From the NCBI GenBank assembly GCA_051745835.1, contig JBNJEL010000085.1:1-8251 (forward strand): a stretch of DNA of 8,251 bases. Direction: 5' to 3'. Both the position numbers and the translations under genes were made by a program. Positions 1 through 5,894 of the stretch are shown piece by piece (the stretch's first letter is position 1; every line of letters begins with the position of its first letter). The notes below the pieces were generated by a model. It saw nothing but the letters and a program-made list of their open reading frames with translations, was not told the origin of the DNA and did no database searches. The stretch comes from JBNJEL01 sp051745835 (GTDB taxonomy: Bacteria > Bacillota > Halanaerobiia > Halobacteroidales > Acetohalobiaceae).

Positions 1-16
1 AATCCAACAATTATTA

Positions 17-111
17 ATTAATTTTTGGTAACCCAACCGTCATTGTACAAAATTATACTTTAGACTTGTGGCTTTGCGCCCTTATTTTTCAATAAGTTTG
101 CCTTTATCAAT
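17..111 (-). ncRNA. Cyclic-di-GMP class I (GEMM-I) riboswitch aptamer
   Basis: This RNA aptamer binds the second messenger cyclic di-GMP and controls the gene that follows it. Read on the minus strand, the conserved GEMM-I blocks appear in order. GGCAAAC is at 102-96. A perfect 6-bp hairpin, CTTATT/AATAAG (96-91 and 86-81), is capped by a GAAA tetraloop (90-87). GGCGCAAAGCC is at 80-70. A second, longer arm pairs CAA 68-66 with TTG 36-34, GTC 65-63 with GAC 41-39, and GTA 58-56 with TAC 47-45. It carries the CTAAA internal segment that normally receives the tetraloop. The closing GGGTTACC is at 34-27. A weak AU-rich P1 can form between 111-106 and 22-17. The residues known from the Vc2 structure to hold the ligand (the first G of GGCAAAC, the first A of GCAAAG, and the closing CC) all look conserved. 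The expression platform and target gene lie beyond the left edge, so ON or OFF behaviour cannot be read here. Confidence 0.93.
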
Positions 112-135
112 ATCAATTATTTTAAGCACGATAAT

Positions 136-164
136 ATGTTACTATATTTAAAATTAAATATCAA
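136..164 (-). promoter_or_regulatory. Candidate sigma-A promoter for the riboswitch transcript
   Basis: On the minus strand a -35 box TTGATA (164-159) is separated by exactly 17 nt from a -10 box TAACAT (141-136). Transcription would start near 129, about 18 nt before the first aptamer stem, which is a natural place for a riboswitch leader. The -10 matches TATAAT at only four of six positions. The region is very AT-rich, so chance matches are easy. No GC-rich hairpin with a T run lies between the codY stop at 190 and this site, so read-through from codY could also supply the leader. Confidence 0.45.
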
Positions 165-189
165 ATTCTGCTAATAATTAATCTGAATT

Positions 190-984
190 TTAAGATTCCA
201 ATTTTTCTAATTCATCTAATAGACGTTCATTTAAAATCTTAATATAAGTTCCTTTCATTCCTAATGAACGCGATTCAATTACCCCAGCGCTTTCAAACTT
301 ACGTAACGCATTAACTATTACCGATCTAGTAATCCCTACTCGATCAGCAATCTTACTAGCTACTAATAAACCTTCCTTACCATCTAATTCTTCAAAGATA
401 TGCTCTATAGCTTCCAATTCGGAATAAGATAATGTCTCTAAAGCTACATGCACAGCTGCTTTTTTACGGGCTTCTTTTTCGATTTTTTCACTTCTCGCTC
501 GTAAAATTTCCATTCCTACTACTGTAGCTCCATACTCAGCCAAAATTAAATCATTAGAGTTAAAATCACCATCAAATCTAGCAATAATTAAAGTTCCTAA
601 TCTTTCTCCGCCGCCATTAATTGGAATAATAGTAGACATCTTATGCTTAAACATACACTTTCTATCTTCAGCAAAGACACAATCACCGTCTCGCTGTTCA
701 AAATTAGCATAAGTCTCATTAATACCTAAGACCCACTGATTATAATCTTCTGGAAAGTAACCTTGACTAATCACTTCATTAATCATCGAATCACATTCAA
801 ACTCATTGATCAATTCATAACCTAAAATTTTTCCTTCTTTATTTACTATATATACATTAGCTTTAATAGAAGTGCTTAAAACCTCTGCCATCTCTGTAAA
901 ATCTACTGAATGAACTGCTGATTTCTGTAATAATTTATTTATTTTGCGCGTCTTCTCTAATAATGAGTCAACTATCTCTTCCAT
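190..984 (-). CDS. codY: GTP-sensing, branched-chain amino acid-responsive transcriptional repressor CodY
   Basis: CodY is a cytoplasmic dimeric DNA-binding protein that represses stationary-phase, amino-acid and nitrogen genes when branched-chain amino acids and GTP are plentiful. The 264-residue length matches the family (about 259). The N-terminal GAF ligand domain covers about residues 1-155 and includes GGGERLGTLII and LAEYGATVVGMEILR. A linker helix follows. The C-terminal winged helix-turn-helix, about 205-250, is almost identical to that of Bacillus CodY (ASKIADRVGITRSVIVNALRKFESAGVIESR). This suggests the same operator is recognised. In the GAF domain, hand alignment puts Ser66 where Bacillus has the isoleucine-binding Arg61, Cys102 at Thr96, and Phe104 at the conserved Phe98. 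Start is ATG at 984, with AAAGGAGG at 1000-993 and an 8-nt spacer. It follows hslU by 95 bp, and a c-di-GMP riboswitch lies downstream. Identity is certain; ligand specificity is inferred. Confidence 0.97.
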   Translation of the reverse strand: MEEIVDSLLEKTRKINKLLQKSAVHSVDFTEMAEVLSTSIKANVYIVNKEGKILGYELINEFECDSMINEVISQGYFPEDYNQWVLGINETYANFEQRDGDCVFAEDRKCMFKHKMSTIIPINGGGERLGTLIIARFDGDFNSNDLILAEYGATVVGMEILRARSEKIEKEARKKAAVHVALETLSYSELEAIEHIFEELDGKEGLLVASKIADRVGITRSVIVNALRKFESAGVIESRSLGMKGTYIKILNERLLDELEKLES

Positions 985-1079
985 CTGCTTATCCTCCTTT
1001 TAGTATCTTCTTTTAAGTAAGGTAATCTAATGATAAATAGTTCACAATAACTTATGTTTTATTTGGATTATTAATTAAT

Positions 1080-2480
1080 TTATAATATATATCTACTTAA
1101 ATCTTTATCTTGAACTATATCTGTTAGCTTATCTTCTACATAGTCAACATCAATCTTTACTTGATCCTCACTTACTTCCGGAGCTTCAAAAGAGATATCC
1201 TCTAATAACTTCTCTAGTACAGTATGTAACCTACGTGCTCCAATATTCTCTGTCTCTTCATTAACTTGGAATGAAATTGAGGCTAACTTTTCAATCGCTT
1301 GGTCAGTAAATTCAATTTCTAAATCTTCAGTAGCTAATAATGCTTCATACTGCTTAATTAATGCATTCTCTGGTTCGGTTAAGATAGACTTGAAATTATC
1401 TTCTGTTAAACTGGAAAGCTCTACTCGAATAGGAAATCTACCTTGAAGTTCTGGAATCAAATCGGTTGGTTTAGAAACATGGAAAGCTCCAGCAGCAATA
1501 AAAAAGATATGATCTGTCTTAACCGGTCCGTGTTTAGTCATAACTGTTGATCCTTCAACAATCGGTAAAATATCACGCTGTACTCCTTCACGCGAAACCT
1601 CAGGACCTGAAGAAGAAGAATTATTTCCTGCTACCTTATCTAGCTCATCTAAGAAGATAATTCCTGTTTCTTCTACTCGTTCAATAGCTTCCGCAGATAC
1701 CTCATCCATATCAATTAATTTCTGTGCTTCCTGTTGTTTTAAAATCTCCTTAGCTTCTGCAATAGTAGCCTTGCGTTCCTTCTTCTGATTAGGAAAGATA
1801 CCACCTAACATATCTTGAAAGTCAATCCCCATCTCCTCAGTACCAGAACCAGAAAAGACTTCGACCATCTGTTTATTATTATCCTCTACTTCAATCTCAA
1901 TCACTCGCTCTTCTAACTCTCCTGCTCTCAACTTCTCTCTTAACTCTTCTCTTCTTCTCTTTAAACGCTTAACATGTTCCTGATCTTCTTTCTGTTCTAC
2001 CTTTTCATCTGAACTAAAATTATTGAACAGATTATTTAAAGGATTATTGGATTGATCCTCTTTAGCTACCGGTAGTAATTTATCTAAGATTCTATCCTCT
2101 GCTAACTTCTTAGCTTTATCTTCAACTTCTTTTATCTTCTCTTGTTTAATCATTCTAATTGCTGTTTGTACTAAATCTCTAATCATCGACTCTACATCGC
2201 GACCTACATAACCAACCTCTGTAAATTTAGTTACTTCTACCTTAGCAAATGGTGCTTCAGCTAACTTAGCTAATCTTCTCGCAATCTCAGTCTTCCCTAC
2301 GCCAGTGGGACCAATCATTAATATATTTTTAGGCATGATCTCTTCTTTTAGTTCACTTGCAAGCTGTCGTCTTCGATATCTATTTCTTAAAGCTACTGCA
2401 ACCGATTTTTTGGCTTCATTCTGTCCTATTATGTACTTATCTAACTCTTCTACAATCTTACGGGGAGTTAACTCCTCCAT
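1080..2480 (-). CDS. hslU: HslU/ClpY, AAA+ unfoldase subunit of the HslUV protease
   Basis: HslU forms the hexameric ATPase ring that unfolds substrates and threads them into the HslV chamber. Counting from the ATG at 2480, the protein has 466 residues, normal for the family. The visible features are Walker A GPTGVGKT at 57-64, pore loop GYVGRD at 90-95, and the family-specific I domain at about 110-245, which is highly charged with an Asn-rich stretch near 145-155. Walker B IIFLDE is at 274-279, GRFPIR at 347-352, and sensor-2 GARRL at 414-418. The C-terminal tail DLSRYIL is the segment that inserts into HslV to activate it. A GTG one codon upstream (2483) is in frame and would give 467 residues, but it lies only 4 nt from the Shine-Dalgarno. 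The gene follows hslV by 18 bp, so the two are surely co-transcribed. No terminator is visible before codY. Confidence 0.97.
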   Translation of the reverse strand: MEELTPRKIVEELDKYIIGQNEAKKSVAVALRNRYRRRQLASELKEEIMPKNILMIGPTGVGKTEIARRLAKLAEAPFAKVEVTKFTEVGYVGRDVESMIRDLVQTAIRMIKQEKIKEVEDKAKKLAEDRILDKLLPVAKEDQSNNPLNNLFNNFSSDEKVEQKEDQEHVKRLKRRREELREKLRAGELEERVIEIEVEDNNKQMVEVFSGSGTEEMGIDFQDMLGGIFPNQKKERKATIAEAKEILKQQEAQKLIDMDEVSAEAIERVEETGIIFLDELDKVAGNNSSSSGPEVSREGVQRDILPIVEGSTVMTKHGPVKTDHIFFIAAGAFHVSKPTDLIPELQGRFPIRVELSSLTEDNFKSILTEPENALIKQYEALLATEDLEIEFTDQAIEKLASISFQVNEETENIGARRLHTVLEKLLEDISFEAPEVSEDQVKIDVDYVEDKLTDIVQDKDLSRYIL

Positions 2481-2487
2481 CACTCAA

Positions 2488-2495
2488 CCTCCTTT
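2488..2495 (-). promoter_or_regulatory. hslU ribosome binding site deciding the start
   Basis: AAAGGAGG on the minus strand lies 7 nt before the ATG at 2480-2478 and only 4 nt before the in-frame GTG at 2483-2481. The spacing favours the ATG. The site lies in the short gap after the hslV stop codon (2501-2499). Confidence 0.75.
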
Positions 2496-2498
2496 AAA

Positions 2499-3026
2499 CT
2501 ATACCACTTCTACCGAAATGTTATCATTAGTATAGATGCAGATATCAGCAGCTATCTCTAATGATTTTTCTGCTATTTCAGCAGCTTTCAAATTAGAATG
2601 AGACTTTAATGCTCTAGTAGCTGCCAAAGCATAAGGACCACCAGAACCAATTGCGGTGACATCATCATCAGGTTCAATCACATCACCATTACCCGAAAGT
2701 ACCAATAGATGATCTTGGTTTGCCACGATCAATAATGCTTCTAATTTCCTTAATCTCTTATCAGTCCGCCACTCTTTAGCCAACTCTACAGCAGCACGCT
2801 CTAAATTGCCATGAAATTCCTCGATTTTAGCTTCAAATTTCTCAAACAGTGTAAAACCATCAGCAGCTGAACCAGCAAACCCAGCTACTATCTGATCATT
2901 ATATAATCGTCTAATCTTTTTAGCTTGATGTTTCATTACGGTATGCTGCATGGTAACCTGACCATCACCAGCAATTGCTACCTGGTCACCTTCTTTTACA
3001 GCAACTACAGTTGTAGCTTCAAACAT
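2499..3026 (-). CDS. hslV: HslV/ClpQ, threonine peptidase subunit of the HslUV protease
   Basis: HslV is the proteasome-like double-ring peptidase that degrades proteins fed to it by HslU in the cytoplasm. The 175-residue ORF begins MFEATTVVAV. The catalytic nucleophile is expected to be Thr5 (the first of TT), so a four-residue MFEA leader must be removed to expose it. Family hallmarks follow: GDGQVT at 20-25, VMK at 30-32, the catalytic lysine Lys37 (Lys33 of the mature enzyme) in KKIRRLYN, AGFAGSAADGFTLFEKFE, AVELAKEWRTDKRLRKLEA, and the C-terminal half GSGGPYALAATRAL and AADICIYTN. The nucleophile is Thr, as in Escherichia coli, and not Ser as in Bacillus CodW. The start is ATG at 3026 with a GAGGGGG-type Shine-Dalgarno at about 3039-3033. 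A good promoter lies 50-80 nt upstream. In Bacillus xerC (codV) immediately precedes this gene; here topA does. Confidence 0.97.
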   Translation of the reverse strand: MFEATTVVAVKEGDQVAIAGDGQVTMQHTVMKHQAKKIRRLYNDQIVAGFAGSAADGFTLFEKFEAKIEEFHGNLERAAVELAKEWRTDKRLRKLEALLIVANQDHLLVLSGNGDVIEPDDDVTAIGSGGPYALAATRALKSHSNLKAAEIAEKSLEIAADICIYTNDNISVEVV

Positions 3027-3078
3027 CTTATTCCCCCTCTTAAACTAAACCCAAATTTTAAATTAAAACAGACAATTT

Positions 3079-3107
3079 ATATTAACATATACCTCATCCT
3101 TATGCAA
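3079..3107 (-). promoter_or_regulatory. Candidate promoter for the hslV-hslU operon
   Basis: In the 110-bp gap after topA, the minus strand has a -35 TTGCAT (3107-3102), a 17-nt spacer, and a -10 TAATAT (3084-3079). A TG lies at the extended -10 position (TGT before TAATAT). The predicted start near 3072 leaves a leader of about 45 nt before hslV. Such a promoter would make hslVU, and perhaps codY, independent of topA. This is motif matching only. Confidence 0.55.
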
Positions 3108-3136
3108 GATAGAACAAAAATAGCTATCTAATTCAA

Positions 3137-5227
3137 TTAATTCTCTTCTAAAACTTCTGGAGTAGTTTTAAAATCGCACTCTTCATTCGAACATAAATAC
3201 TCTGTACCATGTTTTTTTGTTGTCTTCTTCATTAAAAAGCTATTACATTTAGGACAGTCTTCTTGCACAGGCTGATACCAAATCATAAATTCACAATCCG
3301 GATAATTACTACAGCCATAAAAAGTACGTCCTTTCTTACTTTTACGCTCTACTATCTCACCAGCTGCACAGTCTGGACAGTCAACGCCGGTCTTAATCAA
3401 ATAAGGTTTAGTATTCTTACAGTCAGGAAAGCCAGGACAGGCTAAAAACTTACCGTAACGTCCATGTTTTACTACCATATTCTTGCCACATTTCTCACAA
3501 ATCTCATCAGTTACCTCTTCTTCTAACTCTACTTCTTCCATATTATCATAGGCAGAATCCAAGCGCTTAGCAAATGGATAGTAGAAATCTTTTAATACCT
3601 GACGCCAATTCTCTTTCCCCACTTCTACTTGATCTAATTTATCCTCTAATGTAGCTGTAAATTCAATATCAGTAACATCAGGAAAATGTTTATTAAGCAG
3701 TTGATTAACTGTCTTACCTAGCTCAGTCGGTACAAATCGTTTACCCTCTTTGTTTACGTAACCTCGATCTTGAATAGTAGCCACAGTTGGAGCATAAGTA
3801 CTTGGCCGTCCAATCCCTTTCTTCTCTAGAGTCTTTACTAACTTTGCTTCAGTATATCTAGCTGGCGGTTTAGTAAAGTGCTGATCTGGCTTTAACTCTA
3901 CTAATTCCACTTCTTGACCCTCAGCTAGTTCTGAAGGCAACTCCTTATCCTTGCGATTCTTCTTAAAAGAATCAACCTCTAAAAACCCTTTGAAGATAGT
4001 ACGTGATCCCGAAGCTCTAAATAAATACTTGCCCGCTTCAATATCAATACTTAATGTCTTATAGATAGCCGGATTCATCTGACTAGCCACAAATTTCTCC
4101 CAAATTAATTTATAGAGTCGATACTGATCATTATTTAAGTACTGCTTAATCTTAGCAGGAGTTCTTAAAACAGAGGTAGGTCTAATTGCTTCATGAGCAT
4201 CTTGAGCCTCCGACTTTACACGATACTTCTTAGCTTCCTTAGGACGATACTTAGAACCATAATTCTCAACAATAAACTCTCTTGCTTCTTGTTGTGCTTC
4301 TTTAGAAATACGTGTAGAGTCTGTTCTAATATAGGTAATTAAACCTACTGAACCTTCAGAACCTATATCTAAACCTTCATATAATTGTTGAGCAATAAAC
4401 ATACTCTTTTTAGCACTAAAGCCTAAACTATTAGCAGCTCTTTGTTGTAAACTACTAGTAGTAAGTGGTGGAGCAGGATTCTTTCTACGTTTCCGTTCTT
4501 TAATCCGATCAATTATAAACTTATTTTGTTCTATTGCCGTCATAACTTGATTAGTCTTACTCTTACTACCTAACTTAAATTTCTGACCATCAATCCGGTG
4601 TAACTTTGCTTCAAACTGCTGCTGTTGATTAGTCTGTAAATCAGCCTCTAATGACCAATACTCTTCCGGATTAAATTCTTCTATCTCTTCTTCGCGCTGA
4701 CAGATAATCTTAACCGCTACTGACTGTACTCGTCCTGCACTTAGACCACGACGTACTTTCTTCCACAACAGAGGACTTAACTTATAACCAACTAATCTAT
4801 CTAACAACCTTCTTGCTTGTTGAGCATCAACACGGTTATGATCTATCTCTCTTGGTTCTTCCATAGCTGTCTGAATTGCTTGTTTAGTAATCTCATTAAA
4901 CTCAATTCGACACTTAGAATCATCATCTAATTTTAAAGCTTGTCTTAGATGCCACGAAATAGCTTCACCTTCACGATCAGGGTCAGTAGCTAAGAAGATA
5001 TTATCACTCTTCTTAGCTGCCCTACGCAACTTTTTAAGAACATCACCTTTACCACGAATTGTTATATATTTAGGTTCAAAGTCTTCTTCAATATTAATTC
5101 CCAGCTGACTCTTAGGTAGATCAATTACATGTCCCATTGATGCTTCTACTTTAAAATCATTACCTAAGAACTTATTAATTGTCTTTGCTTTGGCTGGGGA
5201 TTCTACAATTACTAAATTTTCAGCCAC
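3137..5227 (-). CDS. topA: DNA topoisomerase I (type IA)
   Basis: This enzyme relaxes negatively supercoiled DNA by cutting one strand through a 5'-phosphotyrosine, and it works behind RNA polymerase. At 696 residues it has the usual Firmicute size. The Toprim domain comes first, with catalytic Glu9 in LVIVESPAKAKTI and the metal-binding DPDREGE at 82-88. SAGRVQSVAVK at 163-173 marks the conserved core. The active-site tyrosine is Tyr299 in GLITYIRTDS (295-304). DAHEAIRPT and KGIGRPSTYAPT follow. The C-terminus has three four-cysteine zinc ribbons: C577/C580/C597/C603, C617/C620/C639/C645 and C658/C661/C679/C684, all intact. The start is GTG at 5227. An in-frame TAA lies directly upstream, so no longer start is possible. 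GGAGGTG precedes it with an 8-nt spacer. It is 32 bp behind smg and probably co-transcribed with it. Confidence 0.98.
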   Translation of the reverse strand: MAENLVIVESPAKAKTINKFLGNDFKVEASMGHVIDLPKSQLGINIEEDFEPKYITIRGKGDVLKKLRRAAKKSDNIFLATDPDREGEAISWHLRQALKLDDDSKCRIEFNEITKQAIQTAMEEPREIDHNRVDAQQARRLLDRLVGYKLSPLLWKKVRRGLSAGRVQSVAVKIICQREEEIEEFNPEEYWSLEADLQTNQQQQFEAKLHRIDGQKFKLGSKSKTNQVMTAIEQNKFIIDRIKERKRRKNPAPPLTTSSLQQRAANSLGFSAKKSMFIAQQLYEGLDIGSEGSVGLITYIRTDSTRISKEAQQEAREFIVENYGSKYRPKEAKKYRVKSEAQDAHEAIRPTSVLRTPAKIKQYLNNDQYRLYKLIWEKFVASQMNPAIYKTLSIDIEAGKYLFRASGSRTIFKGFLEVDSFKKNRKDKELPSELAEGQEVELVELKPDQHFTKPPARYTEAKLVKTLEKKGIGRPSTYAPTVATIQDRGYVNKEGKRFVPTELGKTVNQLLNKHFPDVTDIEFTATLEDKLDQVEVGKENWRQVLKDFYYPFAKRLDSAYDNMEEVELEEEVTDEICEKCGKNMVVKHGRYGKFLACPGFPDCKNTKPYLIKTGVDCPDCAAGEIVERKSKKGRTFYGCSNYPDCEFMIWYQPVQEDCPKCNSFLMKKTTKKHGTEYLCSNEECDFKTTPEVLEEN

Positions 5228-5259
5228 TTAAAGCACACCTCCAAAACTAATACTTAATC

Positions 5260-5742
5260 TTAGTTAATATACTGTCTATGTTCATCATTAATTGAATCAA
5301 ACTCTGGCGAATTCTCAATAATAGTAGATAAGCGCATTGGACTATCAATTACCTTCTGTAGTACCTGCCACAAATTCTTTAGACCGATCTCGCGCTCTCT
5401 AGTCTGCAAAGTTTTTTTAAGCACACGCTCTAATTCATCATCATTAATTAAACTTAAACTAGCCAATCTAATTAAAACACCCTGAGCTGATGTTGATAAC
5501 TTAAATCGCTCTCTTAAATCTAAGATTCTATTAGCTTCAGCAAATTTCAACTCTTCATCTTTGTTTTCATCATCTGCTACATCAGTAGCAAAAATTAAAT
5601 CAAATGCTGTATCTATATCATCTATATCATAACCTTGATCTATTAAATTCCTGACTAATTCTTCCTCATTCTCAATAATATCATCATCATGCATAATCCG
5701 CTTTACTAAATAGCTTACGATTTCAATTACATTTTCATTCAT
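5260..5742 (-). CDS. smg: Smg/DUF494 family protein of unknown function
   Basis: This 160-residue protein resembles the Smg (DUF494) family. It has an N-terminal helical part like E. coli Smg (short hydrophobic start, then an acidic run and a DxGYDxxDIDTAFDLI segment at about 35-50). An acidic low-complexity linker follows near 54-64 (DVADDENKDEE), then a C-terminal helical half ending in a segment comparable to Smg's LDDLKWVILMVL (here IGLKNLWQVLQKVI). There is no signal peptide, membrane segment or catalytic motif, so it is probably a soluble cytoplasmic protein. In gammaproteobacteria smg lies between dprA and yrdD, which encodes a TopA-like zinc-ribbon protein. Here it lies between dprA and topA, so the neighbourhood supports the family call. 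The start is ATG at 5742. Its leader carries a hairpin and two possible Shine-Dalgarno sites, described separately. No biochemical role is established that I can name. Confidence 0.85.
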   Translation of the reverse strand: MNENVIEIVSYLVKRIMHDDDIIENEEELVRNLIDQGYDIDDIDTAFDLIFATDVADDENKDEELKFAEANRILDLRERFKLSTSAQGVLIRLASLSLINDDELERVLKKTLQTREREIGLKNLWQVLQKVIDSPMRLSTIIENSPEFDSINDEHRQYIN

Positions 5743-5780
5743 AAATCACCTAGGCAATAATCTGCCTAGTCCCTCCCCTC
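5743..5780 (-). promoter_or_regulatory. Structured smg leader: hairpin between a purine-rich SD and the start codon
   Basis: On the minus strand GAGGGGAGGG (5780-5771), which contains GGAGG, is followed by a perfect 7-bp stem-loop. The arms are TAG/CTA-type CTAGGCA (5769-5763) and TGCCTAG (5756-5750), with a 6-nt loop. GTGATTT then leads directly into the ATG at 5742. The GGAGG core is about 29 nt from the ATG in linear distance, too far to work, but about 9 nt once the 20-nt hairpin is looped out. A second possible SD, AGGTGAT (5751-5745), overlaps the last bases of the stem. No T run follows the stem, so it is not an intrinsic terminator. Confidence 0.6.
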
Positions 5781-5825
5781 TATATTTAAGTTATTTAATT
5801 ACTTAATAGTGCAGATACTCATTAT

Positions 5826-5854
5826 ATTATATGTTTTTTTTGCTATTTTGTAAA
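5826..5854 (-). promoter_or_regulatory. Proximal sigma-A promoter for smg-topA
   Basis: TTTACA (5854-5849), a 17-nt spacer and TATAAT (5831-5826) on the minus strand match the sigma-A consensus at 11 of 12 positions. The spacer contains a run of eight A residues. Transcription would start near 5819 and give a leader of about 77 nt that contains the smg hairpin. Confidence 0.7.
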
Positions 5855-5858
5855 ATAC

Positions 5859-5887
5859 ATTATAAGAGTTTCTAAATTATTTGTAAA
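5859..5887 (-). promoter_or_regulatory. Distal sigma-A promoter for smg-topA
   Basis: TTTACA (5887-5882), a 17-nt spacer and TATAAT (5864-5859) on the minus strand show the same boxes and spacing as the proximal promoter, displaced by 33 bp. The -35 begins 7 nt after the dprA stop codon (5897-5895). Start would be near 5852, inside the proximal -35 region, so the two may interfere. Confidence 0.68.
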
Positions 5888-5894
5888 ACACAAC

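Noticed and set aside
10..24. 15-bp string ATTATTAATTAATTT repeated at 1067-1081
   Set aside because: It is low-complexity A/T sequence on both sides of codY. No longer homology extends from it, so it is not an attachment site or insertion-sequence repeat.
985..1079. Possible codY promoter and self-operator in the hslU-codY gap
   Set aside because: The best -10 (TATCAT) has no acceptable -35, TTGTGA is paired only with a poor TACCTT, and there is no AATTTTCWGAAAATT-like site. codY may simply be read from hslVU.
2305..2535. Plus-strand open frame of 76 codons
   Set aside because: It lies opposite the highly conserved start of hslU (Walker A region) and the end of hslV, has no Shine-Dalgarno of note and its translation resembles nothing. 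It is a shadow frame.
2925..3131. Plus-strand open frame of 68 codons crossing the hslV start and the hslV-topA gap
   Set aside because: It overlaps hslV and its promoter, has an AT-driven composition (Ile, Asn, Lys, Tyr), and has no recognisable domain.
3108..3136. Possible terminator after topA (AGATAG...CTATCT with internal T run)
   Set aside because: The stem is only 6 bp and AT-rich, and the T run lies in the loop, not after the stem.
3263..3445. Plus-strand open frame of 60 codons
   Set aside because: It is opposite the zinc-ribbon coding region of topA and has no family resemblance.
5786..5806. Inverted repeat TTAAGT/ACTTAA in the smg leader
   Set aside because: It is six AT pairs with a 9-nt loop in very AT-rich DNA, expected by chance and too weak to call a structure.
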